A stretch of DNA of 64,000 nt. It comes from Myotis daubentonii. Its lineage: Eukaryota; Chordata; Mammalia; Chiroptera; Vespertilionidae. The DNA lies in assembly GCF_963259705.1 (NCBI RefSeq), contig NC_081848.1:57470895-57534894 (forward strand), written 5' to 3'. Of the stretch, positions 10,840 to 21,039 are shown piece by piece; the stretch's first letter is position 1, and the number at the start of each line of letters is the position of its first letter. The notes beneath the pieces were generated by a model. The model worked only from the letters and a program-made list of their open reading frames with translations. It ran no database searches and was not told where the DNA came from. The position numbers were made by a program, and so were the translations under genes.

Positions 10840-11306
10840 CAGCTCATGCCTGAATGGTTTTGACTATAACTAAAATGGCAGGCTTGAGCTGGCAGGGAGG
10901 AGACGTGGATCCCACCTCTGGTTGTCTGAGAGCAACAGCAGAGTGAAGGAGAAAAACCCTGAGTGACTCAGAGCAGAAAGTTTCCTGTCTGAAAGGGCAC
11001 ACATAGGCCGACCCTGTGCAGGACACCATGCTCGGCACTTTCCTATGGAAGGAAAAGTGTGGGAGGTTTCTTGAATTTAAAAAATTATGACAATAAAGTT
11101 TTTTTTTTCAAACTCCCATGATGATAAAGAATAAGGAAAACAGGAACAGGCCCAGCAGGGGAGGATATGAGAAACTCAGCATGGAGGTGTTATTTGGAAA
11201 GAGAGTTCATTGTGAAAAGAATATATTCACACTTCAAATATAATACAGACTACTGAAATTTGACCTTAACATGTTTTCTGACTGTTGGGGTGTGGATTAT
11301 GATAGT
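10840..11306. other. Unassigned non-coding stretch
   Basis: Nothing recognised apart from short A/T runs near 11090-11110. Confidence 0.4.
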
Positions 11307-11321
11307 AAAGAAAGTGGTCTG

Positions 11322-11487
11322 AAGAGATCAACTAAAGGACTTGTATGCATGCATATAAGCATAACCAATGGACATAAGACACTGGGTGACAGGGGAGGCT
11401 AGGGGACTGTCTAGGGCGGGGGGATAAAATGGATACATATGTAATACCCTTTGTAATACTTTAAGCATTAAAAAAAAAAAAAAAAAG
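11322..11487 (+). mobile_element. Young 5'-truncated L1 3' end
   Basis: A 166-bp insertion ends in a long A tail and is bounded by a perfect 15-bp target duplication (aaagaaagtggtctg at 11307-11321 and 11488-11502). The body ('ggggactgtctagggc', 'aaaatggatacatatgtaat') resembles a bat L1 3' UTR. It is the classic product of incomplete target-primed reverse transcription. Confidence 0.85.
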
Positions 11488-11502
11488 AAAGAAAGTGGTC
11501 TG

Positions 11503-12130
11503 TGTGGCTGATGAGACAGAAACCAATCTCTCAAAGGATGCAAAATCCCCAGGCAGGGTTATAGCCTGATGATCTGAACTCTCTAGGTTGTTTACTCTCT
11601 TAAAGAACTTCAGTTTCCCTTGGGGGGAGGGGGCCCAGAGTCTGGATCTGGACCCCAGTCATGCCTCTGTGGGTGGTATTCCTAATAAAATCAGTTCATA
11701 CACAAAAGTCAAAACCAACTATGAGTTTCTCTGGGGACTGGGAACTATGCTTTCAAGGAGAGAAAGGAAAACCACTACAAACTTAAACGACTTAAGCTTT
11801 CAGTGGTTTCTCTTAGTCCATCATTTCAGTCCTTAGAGAAGAGGAGAAAGAATATTGCCCCCTCAACTTGTTGGTACTTTACTGGAGCTTCTTTACTTGT
11901 AACCATAGCAAATATGCTTATTTTGTGGGACAGGGAAGCAGAGAAGGCGCTGGCCTGGGGGTCTGAGATGGGTCCAGTTCCAGATGGCCACTGAGCAGCT
12001 GGGTGGCTTTAGACATGTGCCTTCCCTCGTGACTATCAGCCTACCTTCTGTAAATCCCTGCAGCACTCAGACTGGACACTTTGTCCGTTTCAGCTCTAAC
12101 GCTCTGTGAATTAATGATATCACTTGTGCC
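11503..12130. other. Non-coding flank downstream of DBX1
   Basis: No gene. A MIR-like piece may lie at about 11950-12110 ('gagcagctgggtggctttag'). This is the left edge of the transposon-poor DBX1 domain. Confidence 0.35.
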
Positions 12131-13260
12131 TTGGATGCATTCTACTTTTTATTTGGCATTTGTTCATTTGATACATATATACATATATAAAAATCTGTAC
12201 ATGTTAAAAATACAAAATATTTCTTTATAAGTTATGCAATTAAACAGCTACCTTTTTAAAGTTTAAAAACCATTGCAAAAAAAGAGAGAGAGAGAAATAA
12301 ATCTAGTCAGTCCTTTCGAGTCACTCACAATAACCTTGGTATAAAATATCCATACAATACATGTGTACAAAATAGTGTACAGTTCATAAAAGCTGTGCAA
12401 AGACAGCAACGTTCGGTAAAGAAAATAATATCAAAGAGGCTTGTGGGTCTCTCTCTGTTCATCATGCCCAGTGCTCAGGAGCTTGGCAGGTCAGCGAAAT
12501 CTCCCCAGAAATAACACAAGGGCACAAGGTAGAGTGCTTGGTGCATAGACTATGGATGCAGAAATTCTTTTAAAAAAGAAAAAGCTTTAACACACACATA
12601 CAGAAATAGAGACTGACTTTTCTTCTCATTTAGGGAACTCAACTCTTTGCGCCGAGAGTGTTTAGAGTATGACAGAAAAGACTCAGGATTTATGTTATAC
12701 CGTAGGCCAGAAGGTCCAGGTAAGTATTCTTTCTTTTTTGGAAATTCTTGAGTTTTCTCAGGGCAGTGTCATGGGAAGACTGGTTACCAGGATCTGGAGT
12801 TGGGTAGGAGGCCCTTGCTACCCCAGATAGCCGGGTGGAGGGATCTAGGAAGTCAGGGGTCTTGGAGTTAGAAGCTTGTTGTGGCTCCTACCTGGGTTTC
12901 CTCCTCCACACAGGGTCTCCACCTCATAGGGTTGTGCTGCTAAGGACCAGCAGGGCCTGGCTCCCAGCTAAACCCAGGCTGGGAGGGAACGCCCCACCGT
13001 GTTTAAAACAGCTTGCAGGAAAGATGGAGGGGAGCCCTTGTGTACAAGTTAAGGCTGCGGCTAAGGCCTACATTTAACTTGTGGGGAGAGGCTGTTGAGG
13101 GGTGGTGCCTGGGAAGGAAAAGTTCCCATGGGTCACGGAAGAGGCTGGATCGCCCTGGGCAAGGCGACGGGTCCACCGCGGGAACTAAGGGAACACCCCA
13201 CTGCCCCCACCTCTCCCATTTCAAAGCACTTAGAAACAGTACCCCGGGCGAGGGGGGCTT
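12130..13260 (-). other. DBX1: DBX1 3' UTR (inferred)
   Basis: The roughly 1.1 kb after the DBX1 stop codon (TAG at 13263-13261) holds no other gene. The first AATAAA I see on the minus strand is at 12153-12148, so transcription probably ends near 12130. The distal part is AT-rich and free of repeats, as expected for a conserved 3' UTR. The exact end is inference; RNA data would set it. Confidence 0.5.
12148..12153 (-). terminator. DBX1: Candidate DBX1 poly(A) signal
   Basis: AATAAA on the minus strand, about 1.1 kb past the stop codon; no other AATAAA on this strand was noticed between it and the stop. Cleavage would be expected 10-30 nt further, at about 12120-12140. Confidence 0.5.
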
Positions 13261-13623
13261 CTAAGACACGGTGATCTCCTCCTCCTCCTCGCCCTCCTCA
13301 TCCTCCTCGGAGTCCGAGAAGTCCGAAGGTTTGCCCGGGCTGCTCGAGTGCGCGGGGGAGGCGGGCAGTGGCCCTGCGAGTCGCGGGTCGCGCAGGTGCC
13401 GAGGGTCGAGGGACGCGTGATAGGCCAGGCGGTGGCGGGGGCTGGCCCGGCCCTCGTCTTCCTCCTCCTCGTCCCCCGGGCCCTTCTGGCCCACGTCGCT
13501 GAGGTCCGGGTGCGGATTGAGTTTGGTGGGAAGGGTCTGCTCGCGGCAGCCCCCGCTGGACAGCAGCTCGCGCTCCTTGGAGTTCCGCCACTTCATGCGT
13601 CGGTTCTGGAACCAGATTTTCAC
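13261..13623 (-). CDS. DBX1: DBX1 coding exon 4 (recognition helix, acidic tail)
   Basis: Begins VKIWFQNRRMKWRNSK after the acceptor CACCAG, completing the homeodomain. It then encodes a region rich in P, S, D and E and the acidic tail, ending EEITVS-TAG. The GAG/GAT-rich stretch at about 13270-13320 encodes the acidic run and is length-variable in principle, as in other DBX1 orthologues. Confidence 0.97.
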   Translation of the reverse strand: MKIWFQNRRMKWRNSKERELLSSGGCREQTLPTKLNPHPDLSDVGQKGPGDEEEEDEGRASPRHRLAYHASLDPRHLRDPRLAGPLPASPAHSSSPGKPSDFSDSEEDEEGEEEEEITVS

Positions 13624-16600
13624 CTGGTGCGCGAGGCGGGAGAGCAGGGCAGAGGCCGAGGTGAGCGCAGACCCTTCCTCTGAGACGAGGGCGTGGGGCG
13701 GGGCACCGGCGGGGGGTGTGGGGTGGGGAGGCAGCTGTGTCCTTCTCCTCCTGTCCCCCATCCCCTGATGTGGGTCTCAGCATTAAATCCCCTCACCGCC
13801 ACCTCCATTCCTCGCGCCTCTCGCCGCACCCACGGGTCCCGGGCCCAGAAGGTGGGAGGGCGGGAGGGGGGTTTGGGGCGGGGGCGGGGGGGGGACGCTG
13901 AGTCCCAGGAGGTAGGGCGGGGAGAGGAGTGGGCTGTCCCGAGCAGCCCCGAGAAAGCTGGGTCCTGCTCTCATTCCCTCTCTATGCCTTACTTTTCCCT
14001 TCTGCACAAGGGGACCTAAGGGGTTCCAGAAAATTGTGAGATCCTGGGGGAGGAGGGAGCTCGTGAGGACGGGGCTGTGGGGGAGGGCTCTCACCTGGGA
14101 GTCTTTCAAGCCCAGCTTGGCCGCCAGCTTCTTGCGGTCGGGCTTGCTGATGTACTTCTGCTTCTGGAACATCTTCTCCAGCGCCTTGCGCTGCACGTCG
14201 GAGAACACGGCTCGGCGCAGCATGCCCCGGCGAGGCTTGCCGCGCGCGGCCAGCGGCCAGGAGAAGGTCCCGGGGATGGGCACGACGCTGGAGGACGCTG
14301 CGGGGGGAGGGGGGGTGAGTGGGCGGGGCACCTGCCTCCCTCCCCCCCCCAGGGTTTTCTCTCTGATCCCTTCATCTCTTTAAAGTTCTCCCTTTTCTCC
14401 CCGCCGCCCCCCCCCCCCCCGCCCGAGAACGGGCCACGAACCCGCAAACGTTCGAGAGCGAAAGGCGCTTTCCGCCCAAATAACGCCCCCTTTCAACCGT
14501 GCAAACCCGGATTAGGTAAAGCTACGGAAACACAGAAAACCGCTCCCACAATAGCCTGTTTGCGGTTTTTTCCATTCAACGGTCTCAGGGAAACAAACCT
14601 GCGGACATCAGCGAACACAGCAACAGCAAAAATAAATCACAACAATAAACTGCCCAGCTGAGGCCACTGGGTTTCCCTCTTAAGCTTTTATGACCTCGGC
14701 GGCTTTTGCCTTCTTTCGGTGAAAATGAGGTGCTTTACTGATTCGATAGCGAGGAGAAAATCCTCTTTGGATTTTTTTTAAAAAACCCAATCAGTATTCA
14801 TCTTTTTTTAAAAAAAAAAAATCCTCCCCTCCCCCACAAAACGTAAAGAATTCGGCCGGAATACATGAAAAGTGGCAGCTAATTAGCACATTGACCGATT
14901 CCCAATGGGTATTGGCATGATAAAAAGGGGGAGAGTTTCGCTTTAAGGGAGGGGGGGGGGACCCAAAAGAAACAGAGACGCTAATGAAGCGTGAATGGTA
15001 ATTGTGTAGTAATGAACTAACAGAAAAAGACTGAGGACAAGCAGCGAAAGCCATATATTACCGGGACAAAAGAGATTTACACTTTCAAACTAAACACAAC
15101 TGCAGGCCAAGACCATTGCGAGAATACTGATGGCAGAGGCTTCTCTCTCCCGCATCATTTTCATTAAATGGACATGAAAAGCTATTTATAAAGCTCGGGT
15201 TGTTTTTGTTAGAGCATTGAGTTGGGAGAGAAAGGGAGCAAATTCCATTATCAGCCGCAGCATGAATGGTGGTGGTGGTGGTGGTGGTTGGTGAATTCTC
15301 TCTCCCCCTTTTAAAAAGCAATTGCTGGTTTCTCTGGCTGATAGTTGGGAGTGCGGTCCTGGCTTTCCCATCCCCCACCGACCATGCCCGTCTCCTCTCT
15401 GCATAGGGGCTCCTCGGTGGCCTTCAGAGTCTGGACCAAGTGCAGAGTTTTTGAGCCACCTCTGAGGCTCCAGGATGAAAAACCTCGTGGAACCTGTTGA
15501 AGGTGCTTCTCTTTTAGACGAGGAACAATTCCGGGCTTCCCTCAGACTTATTTTATCAGCCTAAGGGTCCTTTTAAAAAATATGGCTGGGGGCGGGGCGG
15601 GGGTATGAGAAGAGGTTGAGAAATCAGGTTGGATAAAGAAGTTTTGGGGTTGTGGGAGGGTCCAGCCTCCCTCCCCCAGGGCGACCCCAGGCATCCCACA
15701 CAAGAGGGCACCCCATGTGGTCTCGTGGAAAGCCCAGAGCCCTGAATGAGTCTTAAAAGGAAATTAGCCCCGGCTGGTAGGTGTCTCTGGGTAGTTCGGA
15801 GGGACTAGGGCCGGTCTGTGGGTGGCTGCCCGGAGGAGCTGACCAATTGGTCATGGTGCTGAAACCTTTGTGGGGAATCGTGACCAAGTGCACTGACTCT
15901 GTGGGAAAACGGCGGCGTGAAGGGATGCCAACAGCTCCTCGCCGGGGAGGGAACCGCCTCAAATTGGGACCATGACAATTCCTGCTAATTTGTAGAGCAG
16001 GGAATTGGTGCAAAGTGTCAAGCAGTCACCGCTTGTGCTAAATAGGGCATCAAATTGGCGCGACGGATTCGTGAATGTTGTACGCCTCGCAACCTCTGAA
16101 CCAGAGCATAACCCCGAGGGGTGGACAGAGAAATATGGCTTCGGGGCAGGGAGCGACGGGCTGGAACTGGGGCGCCGCTCAGCCTCGCGAAGGGGAGGGG
16201 GGCGAGACCTACCTGGGAAATACGAAGATCTGATGAAAGGCTGGAAGGAACCTTCGAAGTAGGGAAAGGCGAAGGTCTTGGGAGGGCCACTCTGGAGCAA
16301 CGCGGGGGATGCTTCTGGAAGAGAAGGAGGGAGGAGGACAAGAGAGGGAGACAGAAAGGGAATTTGATCACGCACTTGATTATTCTGCTCATTGAATACA
16401 TGATATAACTAACCCCTAGGCTGGTTTCAAAGGCATCTTCCTCAATGTGTTGACAGAATAAAATCTAACATTTTCCTAACATGCCTCATTTGTGGAAATT
16501 CTTCCTTTCATCCCAAAACAGTCCTCAGAGTTGTCTCTTCCCCCCTCACCCCCCCCATCTTATCCTAGGCACTAATGAAATAGGTAGGAGTGAGATAAGA

Positions 16601-17339
16601 ATTGCAGATCCATATACCAACTAAGCTAGTAAATATATTGTCTTGGGTTAAAATAAAATTAAAAAAAAAAACTGGCTCCCTGAGGCTGGAGGGCCAAAAC
16701 GCAGACGCCCAGCAGCGCGCGCTCAGTTGAGCTGCGCCAGAGTACTGTGCGCTCCCTGCGGCGCCTGAACGGCTCAAGTTCATCCTGAGGGTGGGGCGAG
16801 CCTGGAGACTTTTCTTCCCCGGAATCCGCCAAACCTAAGTCTCCCGTGAGGCCTCCGGGATAGCGCGCACCCGTGTGCGCCGGTGTGTGCGTGGGTACCC
16901 TCCGCGTACAGGAAACTAAGGCGAGAAGGACTTCGCACCTGGCCGAGCCCTCAGCGTTTTGCGCTCACTTACCGTTTCTGGGCGCCGAGGAGAGAATGGC
17001 GTTCACTCCAAACTTCAGAAACGTAGGCTCGCTGGCAGGGGAGACGGCAGTCTGCGGCGATCCGCCCCGCCGGCTGCCCGGACTAGGGGAGCCCAGGTCC
17101 GAGGCCACGGTGTCTGTGAGGTTCGCGGGGGTGCCCTGCCTGGGGGGCGACATGCTGGCCGTGGGCACGCTGCGGGGCAGGTAGGCAGGGGGTCGGCTGA
17201 TGCGGATCAGATCTTCGACCAGGAAGCTGGAGTGTCCGGAAAATGCCGACTGCAGAGACTGGGGCAGCGTTAAGGTGGGTGTGGGGCGCAGGAGGCTGGG
17301 GTACCCGGCGGGGGGCGCGAGGAGCCCCGGGAACATCAT
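13261..17339 (-). CDS. DBX1: DBX1, developing brain homeobox protein 1 (4 exons)
   Basis: Spliced coding sequence on the minus strand: 17339-16973, 16314-16213, 14297-14095 and 13623-13261. It totals 1035 nt and encodes 344 residues plus TAG, matching the mammalian DBX1 length (about 343). The homeodomain spans residues 181-240, with recognition-helix WFQNRR at 228-233. Two engrailed-homology-1-like (Groucho-binding) motifs are visible: FLVEDLIRI (39-47) and FGVNAILS (110-117). The C-terminus is very acidic (SDSEEDEEGEEEEE) and ends ITVS. Family knowledge: DBX1 is a nuclear repressor that patterns p0 progenitors of the ventral neural tube, giving V0 interneurons and brainstem respiratory rhythm neurons. 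The chosen start is the first ATG downstream of the TATA box. No frameshift or missing homeodomain residue is seen. Confidence 0.98.
13624..14094 (-). other. DBX1: DBX1 intron 3 with G-rich tract
   Basis: A 471-bp, GC-rich intron. On the plus strand, 13862-13895 carries runs of three or more G separated by short loops, compatible with a G-quadruplex on the non-template strand. No exon-like frame with splice signals is evident inside it. Confidence 0.85.
14095..14297 (-). CDS. DBX1: DBX1 coding exon 3 (homeodomain N-part)
   Basis: A 203-bp exon coding A157 to Q224. It covers the linker PGTFSWPLAARGKPRR and homeodomain positions 1-44 (helices 1 and 2, start of helix 3: residues GMLRRAVFSD through LKDSQ). 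Acceptor CGCAG|CG, donor CAG|GTGAGA. It ends on a codon boundary just before the recognition-helix residue V225, a common homeobox intron position. Confidence 0.97.
14298..16212 (-). other. DBX1: DBX1 intron 2 with candidate regulatory DNA
   Basis: A 1.9-kb intron without interspersed repeats. The part at about 14860-15260 is AT-rich and dense in TAAT-type homeodomain words ('gcagctaattagcacattga', 'tcattaaatggacatgaaaa'), and it looks like conserved non-coding DNA. A (TGG)n tract sits at 15267-15289 and T/A or C runs at 14400-14425 and 14776-14820. Regulatory function is inference. Confidence 0.6.
15267..15289. repeat. (TGG)n microsatellite in intron 2
   Basis: About seven TGG units within otherwise unique intron sequence. 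Confidence 0.95.
16213..16314 (-). CDS. DBX1: DBX1 coding exon 2
   Basis: A 102-bp exon coding E123 to P156 (includes TFAFPYFEGSFQPF). The acceptor is TTCCAG|AAG and the donor G|GTAGGT. It enters with one base already used and leaves one base over, so skipping it (102 nt) would keep the frame. The reading continues as antisense-strand open frame into the intron on both sides, but the splice sites and family match fix the limits. Confidence 0.96.
16315..16972 (-). other. DBX1: DBX1 intron 1
   Basis: A 658-bp intron between exon 1 and exon 2, bounded by GTAAGT and TTCCAG. The part next to exon 1 belongs to the promoter CpG-rich region. No repeats. Confidence 0.9.
16973..17339 (-). CDS. DBX1: DBX1 coding exon 1
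   Basis: Encodes residues 1-122 plus the first base of codon 123. It starts MMFPGLLAPP and contains both eh1-like motifs. The donor is G|GTAAGT (GT at 16972-16971). There is no ATG between the predicted transcription start (about 17495) and the double ATG at 17339, so initiation here is well supported. The proline/serine-rich stretch at residues 49-105 is probably disordered. Confidence 0.96.
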
Positions 17340-17495
17340 GTTAGGCGCGAGGAGGGCGTAATAACCCTTCTTCCAGTGGCGGAAGGGTAAATGCCTCGCT
17401 TCCCGCCCCTCCCGCCCCCGCGGTACCCTCTCTCTTGGGCTTAGCAAAAGTCTCCAAATAACGAACGCTGCCACTTGGGCGCCTGCGAGTCCTCC
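17340..17495 (-). other. DBX1: DBX1 5' UTR (inferred)
   Basis: About 155 nt between the start expected from the TATA box and the first ATG. No ATG occurs in it on the minus strand, so there is no upstream ORF within the transcript. The transcription start is inferred from TATA spacing only. Confidence 0.55.
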
Positions 17496-17519
17496 GTGGT
17501 CCTCCCGTCGAGGTGATGG

Positions 17520-17526
17520 TTTTATA
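17520..17526 (-). promoter_or_regulatory. DBX1: TATA box of DBX1
   Basis: TATAAAA on the minus strand in a GC-rich setting (CCCCTATAAAACC), with a GC box (CGGGCGGG, 17531-17538) directly upstream. It lies about 180 nt before the start codon, so transcription should begin near 17490-17497. Confidence 0.75.
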
Positions 17527-17619
17527 GGGGCCCGCCCGTTAAAGCGCTTTGAAAAGTGACAGCTCTGACAATGAAGTTCAACAAAGTTCTCCACTCGAGC
17601 TTCATTCGCCAGAGGCTCT

Positions 17620-17970
17620 GGGCGCTCTGATTGGCGCAGAGGTGCAATTTATGATTGGATTAGTCTTCATAAGCATCGCCCGCACAATGGGCCGGCAACA
17701 AAGGCCGGCGCGCATCAATTCTGCACATCGACCGCCTCTTTGCAAGACAGCGCATCCCCAAAGCTCTGGCCGGGAGTTTTTGTTCCGAAGCAACGCCGGG
17801 CTAATTAAATGCCTATTTAGGAGTTTCAGATGACATCTTGCCTCATAGAAAAGGAATTATTTAAAGGACGCACTAAATTTATTTGCAGCTCCCCTGCTGA
17901 GCCTAGAAAATAAATCAATAAATATTCATAGAAATTCACCTCCAGGCAATCAGTAAAATAATCCTCCCTC
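17620..17970. promoter_or_regulatory. Candidate proximal enhancer of DBX1
   Basis: Repeat-free sequence immediately upstream of the promoter changes from CpG-rich to AT-rich with homeodomain-like words ('gctaattaaatgcctattta', 'aaataaatcaataaatattc'). It looks conserved in style, but conservation cannot be measured here. Confidence 0.4.
17630..17658 (-). promoter_or_regulatory. DBX1: Paired CCAAT boxes
   Basis: Two minus-strand CCAAT motifs (17634-17630 within GCGCCAATCAGAG, and 17658-17654) lie about 105 and 130 bp upstream of the TATA box. This is a normal position for NF-Y sites. Confidence 0.55.
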
Positions 17971-18959
17971 TTTGGGGGGGGGCGGGGGAGAGCAACGGAA
18001 AATTTCAAGGCAATGAACATGAAAATATACTCCCTCTTCTGTCTCTAGTCCTAAACGTTACTGCAGCTGAGGCACAAAACAGATGTGAGAGGTGGGTTGA
18101 GTCAATGTGTGGAGGGGGTGCCGCTCTAAAAACCGGGGTGAGGGGTTGAAATGGATGCTTAGGGGCTACTGGCTGCTAGGAGTGGAGAGGAGAGGTCTTG
18201 ATTTGAGTTATTTCATTATGCGGAACTCGTTGGGTTTGAGCACGTTGGTGGGTACCTGAGCAGTCAAAAAAGTCTCCTTAGGTAAACTCCCAGCAACTTG
18301 AAAAACGATTTTCGGCCACTTTTCTCTAGGGGTGTCACCAACCAGCTCGCCTGGGGTTCGGGCAGAAGGGAGCACCTCTCCGGGGAGGGTGTCCGCTTGC
18401 AAAGGGCTTTCCGGGCCAGAAGCTGCCTAACCCAGGGTGGCTGGAGTACAGCCAGGGCTACGCAGGCGGTTCTACAACAGCAAGGAGCCTTGCGCAGTTT
18501 CCGTTGAAATTCACTTACAGCCTGAACTTTAAAGCCACAGTAGTGAAGATAGGGAGTTGCCCTACCTACTCGTGTAGGGGCGCTTAACTTGGTCAAGGTT
18601 TTGCAGCTTCTTAACTAACTGCCGTGTACAAACGTCCGAAAACAGAGCGAAGGCCGCGCTTCCCAAGAATGTCGGTCCACATCAGGAAAGCCCATCCTTG
18701 ATTGGGGCCTCAGACAAGACTGTTCCTGCAGACAGACCTTCCCTGTCCTCTCAGGGGGCGCTGAGCCTGGATCCCTCGGTTTCTCTGCTCTGCGTGATAA
18801 CAGATGCGTTAAACGTTACATTCATTTCTGTAGTGAGGCTGACCCTCCCCCAAGAGAAGTGTGCAGCCTCGCCAGGCCTCCCTGATCCTATTAACCATGA
18901 ACTAACTGTCACCTTCAGCTGGTTTTCCTTTTTGCTTTTTAACACAAAGCTTTCTCAAA
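17971..18959. other. Unique upstream DNA
   Basis: About 1 kb of repeat-free, non-coding DNA upstream of DBX1. The open frames in it show no recognisable protein and are not flanked by convincing splice signals. Confidence 0.4.
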
Positions 18960-19330
18960 AATCTTATTAACCAGCTTTATTTCTCCGGATGGTTTTGTTC
19001 GAGGCATTCTTTTTTTGTTGATGATCTCCATGTCGCTGCTTTAACCATTCAATAAAAGTGCATCTGCGATTTATATCACATTAAGCCAGAAACGGAGCCT
19101 GCTGAAGTTCTCCCTTGATTCAAATTAAAAAGTTATTGAGGGGCGGGCTCTGGAGCCGAATGAATCAGGACTCGAAGGCGGTGCAAGGGTGGAGTGTCTG
19201 CGCCCCTGACTGCGCATGGACGTCCTGGGCGACAGGAACGCCGAGGGCAAGGAATGACTTTTAAATAAGTGACTATTTAAATACGGAAAGTACATGGCTC
19301 CAGTTCATTAGAGACCCCGGAACAGGGAGG
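18960..19330. promoter_or_regulatory. Candidate conserved non-coding element
   Basis: An AT-rich block ('gcgatttatatcacattaag', 'attcaaattaaaaagttatt') is followed by a CpG-rich block at about 19140-19250 and another AT-rich block ('aataagtgactatttaaata'). No repeat family fits. It lies about 1.5-1.8 kb upstream of the DBX1 TATA box, so an enhancer is plausible; this is inference. Confidence 0.4.
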
Positions 19331-21039
19331 TCTATGAAGAACTCTAAAAGTTACCTTTTTTTGAAGTTTTCCAGTAAAGTAAGGGAGAAAAATCTAAAGC
19401 ATGTGAACACCTGAGCTTTAACTTTGCCACAAGACCAAGTTTTCCATCACAATCACCACCATCCTCCCCAGCTGCTTTCCGGAGGGCAGATGAAGGACTC
19501 TGTATTTTTGTATTCTCTCCCTCCCCCCGCCCCCATCCCCTTCGTTTTGCCCTTCCCCTCCTTTCTTCCCTCCTTCCCTCGGGGAGCAGTGTGAAGGAGG
19601 CGAGCAGCAACTACAGGTGCTGGGTTTCTCATCTAGGAAGTACTTGATCAACTTCGGGAGATCAGAATACAGTCTGTGTTTGCAGGGTTCTGTTTTGGGG
19701 AGCAGTGAGAACTCAAAGCCAGCCTGCGGCCTTCCTAGCGCCCCCCTTCCCTGGGCCTCCTCTCCCGCTGGGACCTTCTCCTGGGAGTAGCTATTACAGT
19801 TATTGTCCTGCCCACTGACACGCTCCACCCCAAACACACACACGGCCACTCGACCTCATTACAGACTAACCGCTGCTCTCTTCTCTTCTTCGGAAAGGGG
19901 GCGCTGACTTTTTTTTTTTTTTTTTTTTTTGGAATGTGGGTCAACCCCTTACTGCGACCCACGTGGACCCCACTTCCAGCGGTCTGCAAGCATTCCTAAG
20001 GCGCCAAGGACGAACAGGGAGGGCGGGAGAGAGGGCTGGCCGCCCGTGAAAAGGCAAAATAAATGCGAAGGAAGCAAGAAACGGGACGAAAGGATCTTAC
20101 TTTCCGTGATCTCCTTGAACGCGTCTTTTGAAACTCCTGGATAGCCTAGGGGCCGCGCGGCGCGGCGCGGCGGCTGCGGCTAAGACCTGTGACTAATGCG
20201 GTTTGACCTGAGCCCATGGGTTTGTGCGCCCTGCCATTCATTGTAATGTCGTTATCTTCAAGTTTATGTCGGAGAAGTCACTCGCGCCCTCTATCCCAGC
20301 GCCGGGCTGTTTCTCTTTCAAGGGAAAAGAAGTCAGGGGAGGAAAAGAGAGAATGCAGGCCCTATCCGGATCCTAGCCAGTGCCGTGAGCGCGTTTGCTG
20401 GGCCCCGGAGGCCACAGCAGAGCGAGCGGGACTCCTGGGGGGCGCCCTGGACCCACAGGAAGGGCTCTCAGAACCTCTTCTGAGGGATTCTTTTCCCCAG
20501 GACAGGGGAGAGTGGGAGCGTCCCAACCAATGCGCTGCGCTTTCGTTGCTCGCAAGACCCTCTCCAGAGGGGGCCGAGCCGGGAGCGCCCCTGGTGAGCT
20601 CTGGCCCAGGAGGGGGTGAAAGGCACAGCAAAATAGAGAGCGGCTTCAGATTCCCGGTCCTCCGAAAAGATGCAGTGACTAAGTTAGGGAAGGTTTGGGC
20701 CCTGAGGTTCTACTTCGCATAGCGGGCTGGAGCTTCCAACAGAGCGGATATTGCAAGTTTGGCAGGACACCGGGTAGCGGCGTTGGGGTGGGGGGTTGGG
20801 AGGGGGGAGCACCGCCGCCTGGCTTCGGTGGTTTTAGGGGGAAAGAGAGAGCCGACCCGCTAGGCAAAGGAGGAGAGCCAGGCTTGGGCTGAAAGAGTTG
20901 TCCTACCGCCCCAGTGTCCAGGCAAGCCGCTCTATTAAGACACCGCTAAGGGCTCACCTTTAGAATGGGCCACAAGGAGCTACCGGCCGCCCAGCCCTTT
21001 CTAGCATCTCCCCCCACCCCCATTCCTTTCACACTCACA
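19331..21039. other. GC-rich upstream flank of DBX1
   Basis: Mostly unique DNA with several CpG-dense patches (about 20100-20180 with a run of gcg repeats, and 20360-20620) and a T tract at 19910-19931. A 168-codon plus-strand frame at 20216-20722 has no protein I recognise and looks like a by-product of high GC. A divergent non-coding transcript is possible but not shown by the sequence. Confidence 0.4.

Larger units (their letters stand above)
16680..17760. promoter_or_regulatory. DBX1: CpG-rich promoter region of DBX1
   Basis: High GC content with frequent CG dinucleotides (e.g. 'cagcagcgcgcgctcagttg') spans the end of intron 1, exon 1, the 5' UTR and the core promoter. CpG islands at the 5' end are usual for developmental homeobox genes, which tend to be Polycomb targets. 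Limits are by eye. Confidence 0.75.

Noticed and set aside
1..12000. 3' end of NAV2, the expected neighbour of DBX1 in human
   Set aside because: No exon resembling NAV2 was seen; in human it ends tens of kilobases away, so it probably lies outside the window.
14077..14661. 194-codon plus-strand frame
   Set aside because: It lies antisense to DBX1 exon 3 and intron 2, and its openness follows from GC-rich codons on the other strand.
16965..17594. 209-codon frame starting at 17594 as the true DBX1 start
   Set aside because: Its ATG is upstream of the TATA box, and the known family start MMFPGL at 17339 is the first ATG in the predicted mRNA.
20216..20722. 168-codon plus-strand frame upstream of DBX1
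   Set aside because: It sits in a GC-rich, low-stop region with further open frames on the opposite strand; no recognisable domain or splice context.
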